64,000 bases of DNA from DASZTV01 sp035547515 (GCA_035547515.1 DASZUS010000056.1:1-64000); one strand, 5' to 3'. Positions 51,783 to 61,380 are shown, numbered from the stretch's first letter. Program-made: numbers and translations. The notes: generated by a model not told the origin, from the sequence alone.

Positions 51783-51998
51783 CTAGTCGCTCAGCGACAT
51801 CGGGCCGTAGACCTCGCGGCCGTCCTCGAATAGCGTCACCTGTGCGACGCCCGCCTCACGCATCTGACGCCAGGTCTCGCCGATCCAGGTCTCGGCGTCC
51901 GCCTGCGTCGGGAACGACTCGGCCGGCAGCTCCCCGCCGTCGGCCGAGCCCTCGACGGCTACGCCGTCCGCGTCCTCGTACCGCCAACCCCACGCCAT
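51783..51998 (-). CDS. Small conserved acidic actinobacterial protein
   Basis: A 71-residue acidic protein (MAWGWRYEDADGVAVEGS, then FPTQADAETWIGETWRQMRE and VTLFEDGREVYGPMSL). Proteins with FPTQADAESWLGExWR are frequent in actinobacteria and have no known function. ATG 51998 is preceded by only a weak ribosome-binding site. It is tail to tail with the DUF3043 gene. Confidence 0.7.
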   Translation of the reverse strand: MAWGWRYEDADGVAVEGSADGGELPAESFPTQADAETWIGETWRQMREAGVAQVTLFEDGREVYGPMSLSD

Positions 51999-52031
51999 CC
52001 GGCAACCCTATTCACGCCCAGTAAAGGAGCG

Positions 52032-52553
52032 TTACTGGGCGAGGACGGCCCGGGCGATCTCGCGGGCGATGAGGTCCGGGGTGGTCTGGCCCTCGTCGAT
52101 GATCATCGTGGTGCCGTCGGCGTACAGGGACTCGCGCCCGGCGTAGAGCCGGCGCATCGCGACAGCGGGCGAGCCGCCGAGCCAGGGCCGGTTGGTCCCG
52201 GTGACCCGCCGCGCGAGCACCTCGATGTCGGCACGCAGCCATACGACGAAGCCGCTGCGGTGCAGCCGGTCGAGGTCGAGCGGGTCGGTCACGACCCCGC
52301 CCGCCACACCGGCAATGAGCGGGCCGCCTTCGGTCAGCGCGACGTCGAGCGACGCCGACTCCGCTCGGCGAAGCGCGAGCACGCCGTCCTCTTCCTGCAC
52401 CCGCCGGGTGTCCTTGCCCACCGCTCGCGCCAGCAGCTCGTCGTTGTCGTAGTACGGCCAGCCGAGGACCCGGGACAGCGCGCGGCCCACCGTCGTCTTG
52501 CCGGCGCCCATCATGCCGATCAGCAGGACCCGGTCGTACTTCACGTGACTCAT
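52032..52553 (-). CDS. Shikimate-kinase-like P-loop protein
   Basis: A 173-residue P-loop kinase with Walker A GMMGAGKTTVG (about residues 13-23), DNDELL and VAGGVVTDPLDLDRL. The overall fold is that of shikimate kinase, but the substrate-binding signatures are weak: the usual ALGGG is VAGGV and the FRxxE segment is changed. Shikimate itself may therefore not be the substrate. The real aroK may lie elsewhere. Start ATG 52553. Confidence 0.65.
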   Translation of the reverse strand: MSHVKYDRVLLIGMMGAGKTTVGRALSRVLGWPYYDNDELLARAVGKDTRRVQEEDGVLALRRAESASLDVALTEGGPLIAGVAGGVVTDPLDLDRLHRSGFVVWLRADIEVLARRVTGTNRPWLGGSPAVAMRRLYAGRESLYADGTTMIIDEGQTTPDLIAREIARAVLAQ

Positions 52554-52588
52554 TGCAGGCGCCCTGTCATCTCACGTGCGACGAGCTG

Positions 52589-53710
52589 TCACCGGACGTG
52601 AGACGGCACGAACGGCGGTTTGACTACCTGCATCATCAACGGCTTGCCGCGCACGTCAACCTTGACCTGGTCGCCCTCGCGGACCGCTCGCGACAGGTAG
52701 CAAAGCGCAATCCCGGTCTTGAGGGTCGGCGAGAACGTCCCGCTGGTGATCTCACCGAGGTCGTCGTCGGCCAGCGACCGCACCGCCATGTGCGGGCGCG
52801 GGATCCCGCGGCCTTCGGCCTTCAGCCCCCACAGCAGCCGCGGGGCGCCGACCTCCTGCTCGCGGCTGATCACGTCACGCCCCCAGAACGCCGGCTTGTG
52901 CGAGCCGACCGCCCACCCGAGCCGCGCCTGGATCGGAGTGGTCGCCTTCGTCAGGTCCTGGCCGTGCAGCGGGTAGCCCATCTCGGTACGCAGGGTGTCG
53001 CGGGCGCCGAGCCCGCACGGCATCCCACCCAGCGGGGCCGCCGCCGCCATCACCGCGTCCCACAGGTCGCCAGCGATGTCGACGGTCGGCATCAGCTCGT
53101 AGCCGTGCTCGCCGGTGTAGCCGGTACGGCACACGACCACGGGCGCGCTCTTGCCATTGCCGCGCGACCAGTCGACCCGGGCGAACGCCATGTAGTCCAT
53201 GTCCGCGGGCAGACCCACGGCCTCCAGAACCGCCGCGGACTTAGGGCCCTGGACCGCGATCGTCGCGAGGTGGCGGTGCACGTTGGCGATCGTCACGTCG
53301 GCGGGTGCCTCGTCCTCGAGCATCCGTACGACGGTGTCCGCATTGGCCGCGTTGGGGACGAGGAACAGGTCGCGGTTCTCCCGGTAGACGATCAGGTCGT
53401 CGATGATTCCGCCGGTCCCGTCGTCACAGCACAGCGTGTACTGCGCCTGACCGGGTCCGATCCGGTCGAGGTCGTTGGTGAGACACGAGTTCACGAACTC
53501 GATAGCGCTCGGGCCGCTGACGCGCAGCTTGCCGAGATGGCTGACGTCGAACACGCCCACCGCCGTACGGGTAGCGGTGTGCTCCTCCACGACCCCGGCG
53601 TACGACAGGGGCATCGACCAGCCGCCGAAGTCGGCGAACTTCGCGCCCAGCGCGGCATGCCGATCCGCCAACGGGCCCTCGATCGCCGGCGCCGAGATGG
53701 TGTCGCTCAC
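52589..53710 (-). CDS. gcvT: Aminomethyltransferase (glycine cleavage system T protein)
   Basis: A 373-residue enzyme that transfers the aminomethyl group from lipoylated GcvH to tetrahydrofolate. It has FADFGGWSMPLSYAGVVEEH at the start (folate-domain region), DVSHLGKLRVSGPSA, and a C-terminal GcvT-C domain. The catalytic Asp region is near LTNDLDRIGPGQAQYTLC. GTG 53710 lies 8 bases after TAGCGT, a likely leaderless start. It is divergent from pepA. The companion gcvH and gcvP are not in the window. Confidence 0.9.
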   Translation of the reverse strand: MSDTISAPAIEGPLADRHAALGAKFADFGGWSMPLSYAGVVEEHTATRTAVGVFDVSHLGKLRVSGPSAIEFVNSCLTNDLDRIGPGQAQYTLCCDDGTGGIIDDLIVYRENRDLFLVPNAANADTVVRMLEDEAPADVTIANVHRHLATIAVQGPKSAAVLEAVGLPADMDYMAFARVDWSRGNGKSAPVVVCRTGYTGEHGYELMPTVDIAGDLWDAVMAAAAPLGGMPCGLGARDTLRTEMGYPLHGQDLTKATTPIQARLGWAVGSHKPAFWGRDVISREQEVGAPRLLWGLKAEGRGIPRPHMAVRSLADDDLGEITSGTFSPTLKTGIALCYLSRAVREGDQVKVDVRGKPLMMQVVKPPFVPSHVR

Positions 53711-53793
53711 GACGAGGGACGCTACCCGGTTGATCATCGGGCGACACCCCGCCGAAGCCGGCCGGAGCCGGCGCAACATCTAGCATCGCGACC

Positions 53794-55329
53794 ATGACCC
53801 GGCTCTCGCTGTCCTCGACCCGGCTGTCCGACGTCGACGCCGACGCCCTGATCATCGGCGTCGCGCGCAAGGGGCGCTCCCTCGTCGTCGCTCCAGGCGC
53901 CGCCGAGATCGACAAGGCGCTCAAGAAGCGCCTGACGGAGGCGCTGCAGGCGCTCGGCGCGACCGGCCGCGCGGGCGAGCTGACCAAGCTCGCGACCCTC
54001 GGCGCAACCAAGGCCGCCACGGTGGTCGCGGTCGGGCTGGGCGAAGCGCCGGACGGCAACGGAGGGTACGGCGCCGAGGCGATCCGGCGTGCCGCCGGCG
54101 TCGCCGCCCGCGCGCTCGCCGGGACCAAGAAGGTCGCTACCTCCCTAGCCCAGGTCAACGGCGAGGCTCCGTCGGCTGACGACCTGCGTGCGGTCGCCGA
54201 GGGCCTGGCGCTCGGCGGCTACACCTTCCGCAAGTACCGGCACTCCTCCGCCGCTGAGCATCGCGCCGGCGTCGCCAACGCGGTCATCACGGTGGCGGAT
54301 GAGAAGGACAAGGCGGCGAAGGCCGTGCTCGCGCGCGCATCGGTGATCGCCGATGCCGTCGCGAGCTGCCGCGACCTGGTCAACACTCCGGCCGCCGACC
54401 TCCACCCGGCCGACCTCGCGGAGTTCGCGGTCGAGCTGTGCGGAGGCGCGGGATGTGCCGTCGAGGTGCTCGACGAGCAGGCGCTTACCGAAGGTGGCTT
54501 CGGCGGCATCCTCGGCGTCGGCCAGGGTGCGGCCAACCCGCCACGGCTGGTGCGGATCGAGCACGCCGGCGGCCCCTCGGGCGCCCCCGCGGTGCACCTG
54601 GTCGGCAAGGGCATCACCTTCGACACCGGGGGCCTGTCGCTCAAGCCCGCCCAGGCAATGGAGTGGATGAAGGCCGACATGGGCGGGGCCGCATCGGTCA
54701 TCACGACGCTGTGGGCGCTGGCGAAGCTCGGCGTCCGGGTCAACGTCGTCGGGTGGGTGGCGACCGCGGAGAACATGCCCAGCGGTACGGCGATCCGGCC
54801 TTCCGACATCCTCACGATGCGCGGCGGCAAGACCGTCGAGGTGCTGAACACCGACGCCGAGGGCCGGCTCGTCATGGCCGATGCGATCGTGCGCGCCGGC
54901 GAGGAGAAGCCCGCCGCGATCGTCGACGTCGCGACCCTGACCGGCGCGGCGCTGGTCGCGCTCGGGTCCCGGGTGTACGGCGTGATGGGCAACGACTCCG
55001 AGCTCAGCGACGCGATCCTTGCCGCGGCCGAGACGGCAGGCGAGCAGGCCTGGCCGATGCCGCTGCCCGAGGAGCTGCGCAAGTCGATCGACTCCGACAT
55101 CGCGGATCTGCAGAACATCGGCGACCGGTTCGGCGGGATGCTCGTCGCTGGCCTGTTCCTGCAGGAGTTTGTCCCCGCCGGAGTGCCGTGGGCGCACCTG
55201 GACGTCGCCGGTCCGGCGTGGAACGAGGGCGAACCGTTCGGCTACACGCCGAAGGGCGGCACCGGCGTACCGGTCCGGACCCTCGTGGAATGGATCTCCG
55301 GTCGAGCCGCTTCACAGCGAATGAAATAG
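53794..55329 (+). CDS. pepA: Leucyl aminopeptidase (M17)
   Basis: A 511-residue cytosolic aminopeptidase. The N-terminal domain is followed by the catalytic M17 core with NTPAADLHP, LVGKGITFDTGGLSLKP (Lys and Asp zinc ligands), the family signature NTDAEGRLVMADA (about residue 351) and IVDVATLTGAA. Two zinc ions are expected. ATG 53794 lies 7 bases after TAGCAT, a likely leaderless start. It is followed 72 bases later by lpdA on the same strand. Confidence 0.94.
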   Translation: MTRLSLSSTRLSDVDADALIIGVARKGRSLVVAPGAAEIDKALKKRLTEALQALGATGRAGELTKLATLGATKAATVVAVGLGEAPDGNGGYGAEAIRRAAGVAARALAGTKKVATSLAQVNGEAPSADDLRAVAEGLALGGYTFRKYRHSSAAEHRAGVANAVITVADEKDKAAKAVLARASVIADAVASCRDLVNTPAADLHPADLAEFAVELCGGAGCAVEVLDEQALTEGGFGGILGVGQGAANPPRLVRIEHAGGPSGAPAVHLVGKGITFDTGGLSLKPAQAMEWMKADMGGAASVITTLWALAKLGVRVNVVGWVATAENMPSGTAIRPSDILTMRGGKTVEVLNTDAEGRLVMADAIVRAGEEKPAAIVDVATLTGAALVALGSRVYGVMGNDSELSDAILAAAETAGEQAWPMPLPEELRKSIDSDIADLQNIGDRFGGMLVAGLFLQEFVPAGVPWAHLDVAGPAWNEGEPFGYTPKGGTGVPVRTLVEWISGRAASQRMK

Positions 55330-55401
55330 TGGGGACGACGCAGAACACCCACCTGCTCGCAACGAGGTAGCGCGCAACCGCGCGACGCTAGGAGCCGCAC
55401 A

Positions 55402-56781
55402 ATGGCCGACCCGCAGACCGCCGACATCGTCATCCTCGGCGGAGGGAGTGGGGGCTATGCGTGTGCGCTGCGAGCGGCCGAGCTCGGCCTGAGCGTCGTA
55501 CTGATCGAGCGCGACAAGGTGGGCGGCACGTGCCTGCACCGCGGGTGCATCCCGACCAAGGCGCTGCTGCATGCCGCCGAGGTCGCGGACGCCGCACGTG
55601 AGGGCGAGAAGGTCGGCGTACGAAGCTCGCTCGACGGCATCGACATGGCCGCGGTCAACGACTACAAGGACAGCGTCGTCTCGCGCCTGCACAAGGGGCT
55701 CACGGGCCTGATTGCCAGCCGCAAGATCACCACCGTCGAGGGCCACGGCCGGCTGACCTCCCCCACCACGGTGGAGGTCGACGGCACGACGTACACCGCG
55801 ACGAAGGCGGTCGTCCTGGCGACCGGCTCGTACTCGCGCTCGCTGCCGGGCCTGGAGATCGACGGCACCCGGATCATCACCAGCGAGCACGCATTGGCGC
55901 TCGAGTCGGTGCCGGCGTCAGCGATCGTGCTCGGCGGCGGCGTGATCGGCGTCGAGTTCGCGAGCGTCTGGAAGTCGTTCGGGGCTGACGTCACGATCGT
56001 GGAGGCGCTGCCGCACCTGGTGCCGCTCGAGGACGAGAACAGCTCGAAGCTGCTCGAGCGCGCCTTCCGCCGTCGGGGCATCAACTTCTCCGTCGGCGTC
56101 CGCTTTGCCTCGGCCAAAGTCACCGATGCCGGCGTCACGGTCACCCTCGAGGACGGCAAGACGATCGACGGCGACGTGCTGCTGGTCGCGGTCGGCCGGG
56201 GTCCGGTGTCCGAGGGCCTCGGGTACGAGGAGGCCGGCATCGCGATGGATCGTGGCTTCGTCACCGTCGATGCGCACTGCCGCACCAACGTCGCGGGGGT
56301 CTACGCGATCGGCGACCTGCGGCCGGGGCTGCATCTCGCTCACGTCGGCTTCGCCGAGGGGATCATGGTCGCCGAGGAGATCGCCGGGCTGAACCCGCCC
56401 ACCGTCGACTACGACAACGTCCCGAAGGTCACCTACTGCGAGCCGGAGGTTGCCAGCGTCGGGCTGACCTCGGCGCAGGCGAAGGCGCGCGGCATCGAGA
56501 TCGTCGAGACGACGTACGACCTCGCCGGCAACGGTCGCGCGCAGATCCTGCAGACCGGCGGCGCGGTCAAGGTCGTCGCCGCCAAGGACGGCGCGGTGCT
56601 CGGCGTGCACATGGTCGGCTCGCGGGTCGGAGACCTGATCGCCGAGGCGCAGCTGATCACCAACTGGGAGGCGCTGCCGATCGAGGTGGCGCAGCTCATC
56701 CACCCGCACCCGACGCTGTCCGAGGCGGTCGGCGAGGCTCACCTCGCGCTCGCCGGCAAGCCCCTGCACACCCACGGCTGA
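55402..56781 (+). CDS. lpdA: Dihydrolipoyl dehydrogenase (E3)
   Basis: A 459-residue flavoprotein that re-oxidises dihydrolipoyl groups of 2-oxo-acid dehydrogenases and the glycine cleavage system. It has the FAD-binding IVILGGGSGGYACALRAAELG, the redox-active disulfide GGTCLHRGCIPTK (Cys 45/50 region), the NAD-binding VLGGGVIGVEF and the dimer-interface active-site IHPHPTLSEA (His, Glu). ATG 55402 follows TAGGAG. It starts an operon with sucB. Confidence 0.96.
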   Translation: MADPQTADIVILGGGSGGYACALRAAELGLSVVLIERDKVGGTCLHRGCIPTKALLHAAEVADAAREGEKVGVRSSLDGIDMAAVNDYKDSVVSRLHKGLTGLIASRKITTVEGHGRLTSPTTVEVDGTTYTATKAVVLATGSYSRSLPGLEIDGTRIITSEHALALESVPASAIVLGGGVIGVEFASVWKSFGADVTIVEALPHLVPLEDENSSKLLERAFRRRGINFSVGVRFASAKVTDAGVTVTLEDGKTIDGDVLLVAVGRGPVSEGLGYEEAGIAMDRGFVTVDAHCRTNVAGVYAIGDLRPGLHLAHVGFAEGIMVAEEIAGLNPPTVDYDNVPKVTYCEPEVASVGLTSAQAKARGIEIVETTYDLAGNGRAQILQTGGAVKVVAAKDGAVLGVHMVGSRVGDLIAEAQLITNWEALPIEVAQLIHPHPTLSEAVGEAHLALAGKPLHTHG

Positions 56782-56794
56782 GAGGCCCAACGCG

Positions 56795-58228
56795 ATGTCC
56801 GTCTCCGTCAAGATGCCGCAGCTCGGGGAGAGCGTGTCGGAAGGCACGGTCACTCGCTGGCTCAAGGCCGAAGGCGAGCAGGTCAGCGCCGACGAACCGC
56901 TGCTCGAAGTCTCGACCGACAAGGTAGACACCGAGATCCCCTCGCCCGCGTCAGGCGTGCTGACCGCCATCAAGGTTGCCGAGGACGAGACGGTCGACGT
57001 CGGCGTCGAGCTCGCGATCATCGATGAGGCGGGTACGGCGACGGCGGCTCCTGCCGCTGCCGAGCCCGCGCCGCCCGCCGAGGAGCCGGCCGCCCCGGCC
57101 GCCGCGGCTGCCCCACCTCCTCCGCCTGCACCGGCCCCGGCTGCGGAAGCGCCTGCACCGGCTCCGGCTGCGCCCGCTCCGGCGGCTCCCGCTGCCGTGG
57201 CTGACGACGAGGGTGAGGACGACGGGCAGGGCTCGTCGTACGTCACGCCTTTGGTACGCCGGCTGGCGAGCGAGCACAACATCGACCTGTCGACCGTGAC
57301 CGGGACCGGGGTCGGCGGGCGGATCCGCAAGCAGGACGTGCTCGACGCCGCCGCTCGCGGCGGGTCGGCCGCAGCGACATCCCCCGCTCCCGCGCAGGCT
57401 CCTGCGCAGCCTGCCGCAGCCGCTGCGGCCGCGCCGGCGGTCACGCCGGCCCCGGTCGCGCCCGCCGCCGCCGCGCCACGGCCGGCAAAGGCGCCGGACA
57501 GCCCGATGCGCGGCAGCACCGAGAAGCTGTCTCGGCTGCGCACCGTCATTGCCGAGCGGATGACCGAGTCGCTGCGGATCAGCGCGCAGCTGACGACGGT
57601 GGTCGAGGTGGACCTCACGAAGATCGCCCGGCTGCGACAGCGGGCGAAGAGCGACTTCGAGGCACGCGAGGGCGTGAAGCTGACCTACCTGCCGTTCTTC
57701 GCGGTCGCCGTCTGCGAGGCGCTGCGCGAGCACCCGCAGGTCAATGCGTCGATCGACCTCGAGGCCGGGACGGTGACCTATCACGACACCGTCCATCTCG
57801 GCATTGCCGTGGACACCGACCGTGGGCTTCTCGTACCGGTGCTGAAGGAGGCCAGCGATCTCAACCTGGCCGGCATTGCGCGCAAGGTCGACGACCTCGC
57901 TCGGCGTACCCGAGACAGCCACATCACGCCGGACGAGCTCGGCGGCGGGACGTTCACCCTCACGAACACGGGCTCGCGCGGGGCGCTGTTCGACACGCCG
58001 ATCATCAACCAGCCACAGGTCGGGATCCTGGGCACGGGCGCGGTGGTGAAGCGGCCGGTGGTCATCGACGACCCGGTTGCCGGTGAGGTGATCGCGGTGC
58101 GCCACATCTGCTACCTGGCCCTGACCTACGACCACCGGATGGTCGACGGCGCCGACGCGGCCCGCTTCCTCGGCACCGTGAAGGCGCGCCTGGAAGCAGG
58201 TGAGTTCGAGTCCGAGCTTGGCCTATGA
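56795..58228 (+). CDS. sucB: 2-oxoglutarate dehydrogenase E2 (dihydrolipoamide succinyltransferase)
   Basis: A 477-residue E2 acyltransferase. One lipoyl domain has the modified lysine in EVSTDKVDTEIPSP (about residue 43). A long Ala/Pro linker follows, then a peripheral subunit-binding domain (VTPLVRRLASEHNIDLSTVTGTG) and a catalytic domain ending in YDHRMVDGADAARFL with the catalytic His-x3-Asp. Actinobacterial E2 of this type may serve both pyruvate and 2-oxoglutarate dehydrogenases, so the acyl group is not certain. It is 13 bases after lpdA. Confidence 0.9.
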   Translation: MSVSVKMPQLGESVSEGTVTRWLKAEGEQVSADEPLLEVSTDKVDTEIPSPASGVLTAIKVAEDETVDVGVELAIIDEAGTATAAPAAAEPAPPAEEPAAPAAAAAPPPPPAPAPAAEAPAPAPAAPAPAAPAAVADDEGEDDGQGSSYVTPLVRRLASEHNIDLSTVTGTGVGGRIRKQDVLDAAARGGSAAATSPAPAQAPAQPAAAAAAAPAVTPAPVAPAAAAPRPAKAPDSPMRGSTEKLSRLRTVIAERMTESLRISAQLTTVVEVDLTKIARLRQRAKSDFEAREGVKLTYLPFFAVAVCEALREHPQVNASIDLEAGTVTYHDTVHLGIAVDTDRGLLVPVLKEASDLNLAGIARKVDDLARRTRDSHITPDELGGGTFTLTNTGSRGALFDTPIINQPQVGILGTGAVVKRPVVIDDPVAGEVIAVRHICYLALTYDHRMVDGADAARFLGTVKARLEAGEFESELGL

Positions 58229-58301
58229 CGCTCAACCTCACCGCCCCGGAGCCGGTCACCAATCGCGACCCTCGGTTGGACGACGCGCTGGCGCGGATGC
58301 T

Positions 58302-59708
58302 CTACGTCGCCGCTGACAGGCTTTGCACGAGCCACCGGCGCGCGTCGTGGCGCAGCGTCAGCCGGAACCGCTGCACGCGGCCGGGGCGGCGAGCAACGAC
58401 GCGGCCAGCGTGATCGACGACGGCGTACGCCGTGACCTGCGTGGTCACCATCAGGTCAGCGGTGTTCGCCGTCTGGTCGTGCACGGCGACTGACACGAGG
58501 CGCTCCTTGAACCCGCGGGCGTGAAGGCGCTGGCTGCGCAGGACCCGGATGGCCGCGGCGTCGACCTGCCACCCATCAGAGCCTTTGGCATAGATCGCGG
58601 CGAGCAACCGCAGCTGCGCCGTGTCGAAAGCCTGGTCGCGCAGTGCGAGCAGGTGCGCGACGACGCCGCGATAGCCGGGGCCGGGGACGGCGCGGTGGTT
58701 GGGCTGGGTGGATGCGGACACGGGTGCCGACGTCGCGGTGGCTATCGGCGCCGGTAGCGGCGCCGGCACCGCGGCAGCCGGGCGCTGGCCGAGCTTGACC
58801 CAGCCGGCGCCGGTCAGCGCGGCGAGGCCGATCGACCCTGCGACAACCACCGTCAGGCCGCGCCGCGCCGAGCCGGCGTGCGCGGTGCGCGCCGCCGGCG
58901 GCACCGTCGTACGAGGCGGCTCGGTAAAGCGGATCGGATCCGCGCCGGAGGACCGCAGCACAGCCGCCGCGAACGCCGCCGCGTCGGGCCGCGCCTGCGG
59001 GTCGGAGGCCATCGCCGCCTCGACCGCCGACGCCAGCGCCGTTGGCACGTCCGGCGCCAGCTCGGTGATGGGGCGTACGCGCCCCATCACGTCGGCCGGT
59101 CGAGGCGGGACCCCGGTCAGCGCCGCATAACCGATCGCGGCCAGACCGAAGACATCCGAGGCGGCGGTGGGAGTGCCGCCCTGCAGCGCCGGGTCCCGGT
59201 AGACCGGGTCGTCGCTGCGCCGCTCCCCCGTAGCGATCGCCAGGCCGAAGTCGCTGAGCTTGGGCCGGCCATCGGCGGTGAAGACGACATTGCTCGGCGT
59301 GACGTCGCCGTGGACCAGCCCGGTGGCGTGGGCCGCCGCGAGGGCGCGCGCGAGGGGCCCGAGAATCGTGACGACCTCGGGTGCCCGCAGCTGCGGCCGG
59401 TTCGCGAGCAGGGTGGCGAGGCTGCCGGCCGCGGCGTACTCGAACACCAGCGCGACCTCGCCGCCCGCGAGCGGCTTGATGTCGTAGATCGCGACCGCGT
59501 GCTCGCCGGCGGTCTCGTCGAGGACTATCGCCTCGCTCTTGAGCCGCGCGATGAGCTCCGGCCCGGCCGGCTCCCACAATCGCTTCAGCGCGACGGGCTG
59601 GCCCGTCGGCTCATGAATCGCGCGCCAGACCTCGCCCGTGCCGCCGAAGCCGAGCAGGCCGACGAGGCGGTAGCCGGGCACGGTGAAGGGCTGGTCCACG
59701 CCGGGCAT
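58302..59708 (-). CDS. Membrane serine/threonine protein kinase (PASTA-less)
   Basis: A 468-residue eukaryotic-type kinase. Kinase subdomains are visible: glycine-rich loop VGLLGFGGTGEVW, VALKRLW (Lys), HGDVTPSNVVF (catalytic loop, HGD instead of HRD), and KLSDFGLAIAT (DFG). One transmembrane helix (GLTVVVAGSIGLAALTGAGW, about residue 290) links to an extracellular NTF2/SnoaL-like region rather than PASTA repeats. Such HGD kinases can be active. ATG 59708 is the best start. It is divergent from lipB. Confidence 0.82.
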   Translation of the reverse strand: MPGVDQPFTVPGYRLVGLLGFGGTGEVWRAIHEPTGQPVALKRLWEPAGPELIARLKSEAIVLDETAGEHAVAIYDIKPLAGGEVALVFEYAAAGSLATLLANRPQLRAPEVVTILGPLARALAAAHATGLVHGDVTPSNVVFTADGRPKLSDFGLAIATGERRSDDPVYRDPALQGGTPTAASDVFGLAAIGYAALTGVPPRPADVMGRVRPITELAPDVPTALASAVEAAMASDPQARPDAAAFAAAVLRSSGADPIRFTEPPRTTVPPAARTAHAGSARRGLTVVVAGSIGLAALTGAGWVKLGQRPAAAVPAPLPAPIATATSAPVSASTQPNHRAVPGPGYRGVVAHLLALRDQAFDTAQLRLLAAIYAKGSDGWQVDAAAIRVLRSQRLHARGFKERLVSVAVHDQTANTADLMVTTQVTAYAVVDHAGRVVARRPGRVQRFRLTLRHDARRWLVQSLSAAT

Positions 59709-59786
59709 CTCAACAGCGATCGGGCTTGTGGCGTCGCTCGCCGTCCACAGGACGCTGGGTTTGGACTGCGGGCATACCGTGATCGG

Positions 59787-60449
59787 GTGCAGATGATCCG
59801 CGCGGGTGTCGTCGAGTACGACGCGGCGTGGGCGTGGCAGCGGGAGCTGCATGCGGCACGGGTCGAAGGCTCGATCGAGGACACCTGCCTGCTGCTCGAG
59901 CATCCGAGCGTCTACACCGCCGGCCGGCGTACCGAGGACTGGGAGCGGCCGACCGACGGCACCCCTGTGATCGACGCCGACCGCGGCGGCAAGATCACCT
60001 GGCACGGCCCGGGACAGCTGACCGGCTACCCGATCGTCGCGCTGCCCGATCCGTTGGACGTGGTCGGGCACGTGCGGCGGCTGGAGAGCGCGCTGATCTC
60101 GGTCTGCTCCTCGCTCGGCCTGCCCGTCATGCGGGTAGAGGGGCGCAGCGGCGTGTGGCTGCCCGCCTCGCCGTCGACCGGACGGCCGGAGCGGAAGGTG
60201 GCGGCGATCGGCGTACGGGTGGCGCGGGGTGTGACCATGCACGGCTTCGCGCTCAACTGCAACTGTGACCTGTCGGCGTACGACCGGATCGTGCCGTGCG
60301 GGATCCGCGACGCGGGAGTGACGTCGCTGTCGGCAGAGCTCGGCCGGGACGTGACGGTGGCGTACGTGGTGCCGTTCGTCGAAGCCGCCCTCGAGAGCGA
60401 ATGGGCCATGACTGTTGCTATAGGCACAGCGATGGGCCATTCGCTATGA
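59787..60449 (+). CDS. lipB: Lipoyl(octanoyl) transferase
   Basis: Transfers octanoyl groups from acyl carrier protein to lipoyl domains. The roughly 220-residue protein has the motifs ITWHGPGQLTGYPIVAL, the catalytic Lys in RKVAAIGVRV and the acyl-enzyme Cys in RIVPCGIRDAGVTSL. The C-terminal 16 residues (EWAMTVAIGTAMGHSL) are encoded by a palindromic repeat element and are not part of the normal family end, so the original stop was probably replaced. GTG 59787 is 6 bases after TACCGT; ATG 59793 is an alternative. Confidence 0.92.
   Translation: MQMIRAGVVEYDAAWAWQRELHAARVEGSIEDTCLLLEHPSVYTAGRRTEDWERPTDGTPVIDADRGGKITWHGPGQLTGYPIVALPDPLDVVGHVRRLESALISVCSSLGLPVMRVEGRSGVWLPASPSTGRPERKVAAIGVRVARGVTMHGFALNCNCDLSAYDRIVPCGIRDAGVTSLSAELGRDVTVAYVVPFVEAALESEWAMTVAIGTAMGHSL
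60396..60445. repeat. 50-bp palindromic repeat, copy 1
   Basis: An imperfect palindrome starting AGCGAATGGGCCATG and ending GATGGGCCATTCGCT, centred on GCTATAGGC. The arms match at 20 of 25 positions. It resembles the element at 62490-62539 (about 41 of 50 positions identical). It lies inside the lipB reading frame, supplies its final codons, and ends directly before the ATGA that joins the lipB stop to the lipA start. Confidence 0.75.
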
Positions 60450-61378
60450 CGGTGGCGCCGGAGGGGCGGCGGCTGCTGCGGGTCGAGGCCCGTAACGCGC
60501 AGACGCCGATCGAGCGCAAGCCGCCGTGGATCAAGACAAAGGCGCGGATGGGGCCGGAGTACACCGAGCTGCGGGCGCTGGTGCAGCGAGAAGGCCTGCA
60601 CACCGTCTGCCAGGAGGCGGGCTGTCCCAACATCTACGAGTGCTGGGAGGACCGCGAGGCGACCTTCCTCATCGGCGGTGACGCCTGCACGCGGCGCTGC
60701 GACTTCTGCCAGATCGACACCGGCAAGCCTCAGCCGCTCGACCGCGACGAACCGCGCCGCGTCGCCGAGTCGGTTCTGGCGATGGGGTTGCGCTACGCGA
60801 CGGTGACCGGCGTCGCTCGCGACGACCTCGAGGACGAGGGCGCGTGGCTGTACGCCGAGACGATCCGCGAGATCCACCGGGTCTCCCCCGGCACCGGGGT
60901 GGAGATCCTGGTCCCGGACTTCTCCGGCAAGCCCGAGCTGCTGCAGCAGGTCTTCGACGCCGCGCCCGAGGTGTTCGCGCACAACGTCGAGACGGTCCCG
61001 CGGATCTTCAAGCAGATCCGGCCGGCGTTCCGGTACGACCGCTCGCTGGCGGTCATCACCGCGGCGCGCGACGCCGGGCTGGTCACCAAGTCCAACCTGA
61101 TCCTGGGGCTCGGCGAGACCCGCGAGGAGGTCGAGGCCGCGCTCGCCGACCTGCACGAGGCGGGATGCGACCTGGTCACGATCACGCAGTACCTGCGGCC
61201 CTCCCCGCGCCACCATGCCGTCGCGCGATGGGTGCCGCCCGAGGAGTTCGTGGAGCTGCGCGAGACGGCGGAGGCGATGGGGTTCGCCGGCGTGATGAGC
61301 GGGCCGCTGGTGCGTTCGTCGTACCGGGCGGGACGCCTCTACGCGCAGGCCATCGCCGCGCGAACCGGCACCCTATAG
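60446..61378 (+). CDS. lipA: Lipoyl synthase
   Basis: A radical SAM enzyme that inserts two sulfurs into octanoyl groups to make lipoate. The 310-residue protein has the auxiliary-cluster cysteines in VCQEAGCPNIYECWE (CxxxxCxxxxxC), the radical-SAM CTRRCDFCQ motif, and the C-terminal RSSYRAG with the serine ligand. ATG 60446 overlaps the lipB stop by ATGA. The gene ends just before an AT-rich promoter-like region. Confidence 0.95.
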   Translation: MTVAPEGRRLLRVEARNAQTPIERKPPWIKTKARMGPEYTELRALVQREGLHTVCQEAGCPNIYECWEDREATFLIGGDACTRRCDFCQIDTGKPQPLDRDEPRRVAESVLAMGLRYATVTGVARDDLEDEGAWLYAETIREIHRVSPGTGVEILVPDFSGKPELLQQVFDAAPEVFAHNVETVPRIFKQIRPAFRYDRSLAVITAARDAGLVTKSNLILGLGETREEVEAALADLHEAGCDLVTITQYLRPSPRHHAVARWVPPEEFVELRETAEAMGFAGVMSGPLVRSSYRAGRLYAQAIAARTGTL

Positions 61379-61380
61379 AT

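Noticed and set aside
58225..58413. ATG overlapping the sucB stop followed by a 62-codon open frame
   Set aside because: Only the first 30 codons are outside the antisense kinase gene, composition becomes Arg-rich after that, and no ribosome-binding site or family match was seen.
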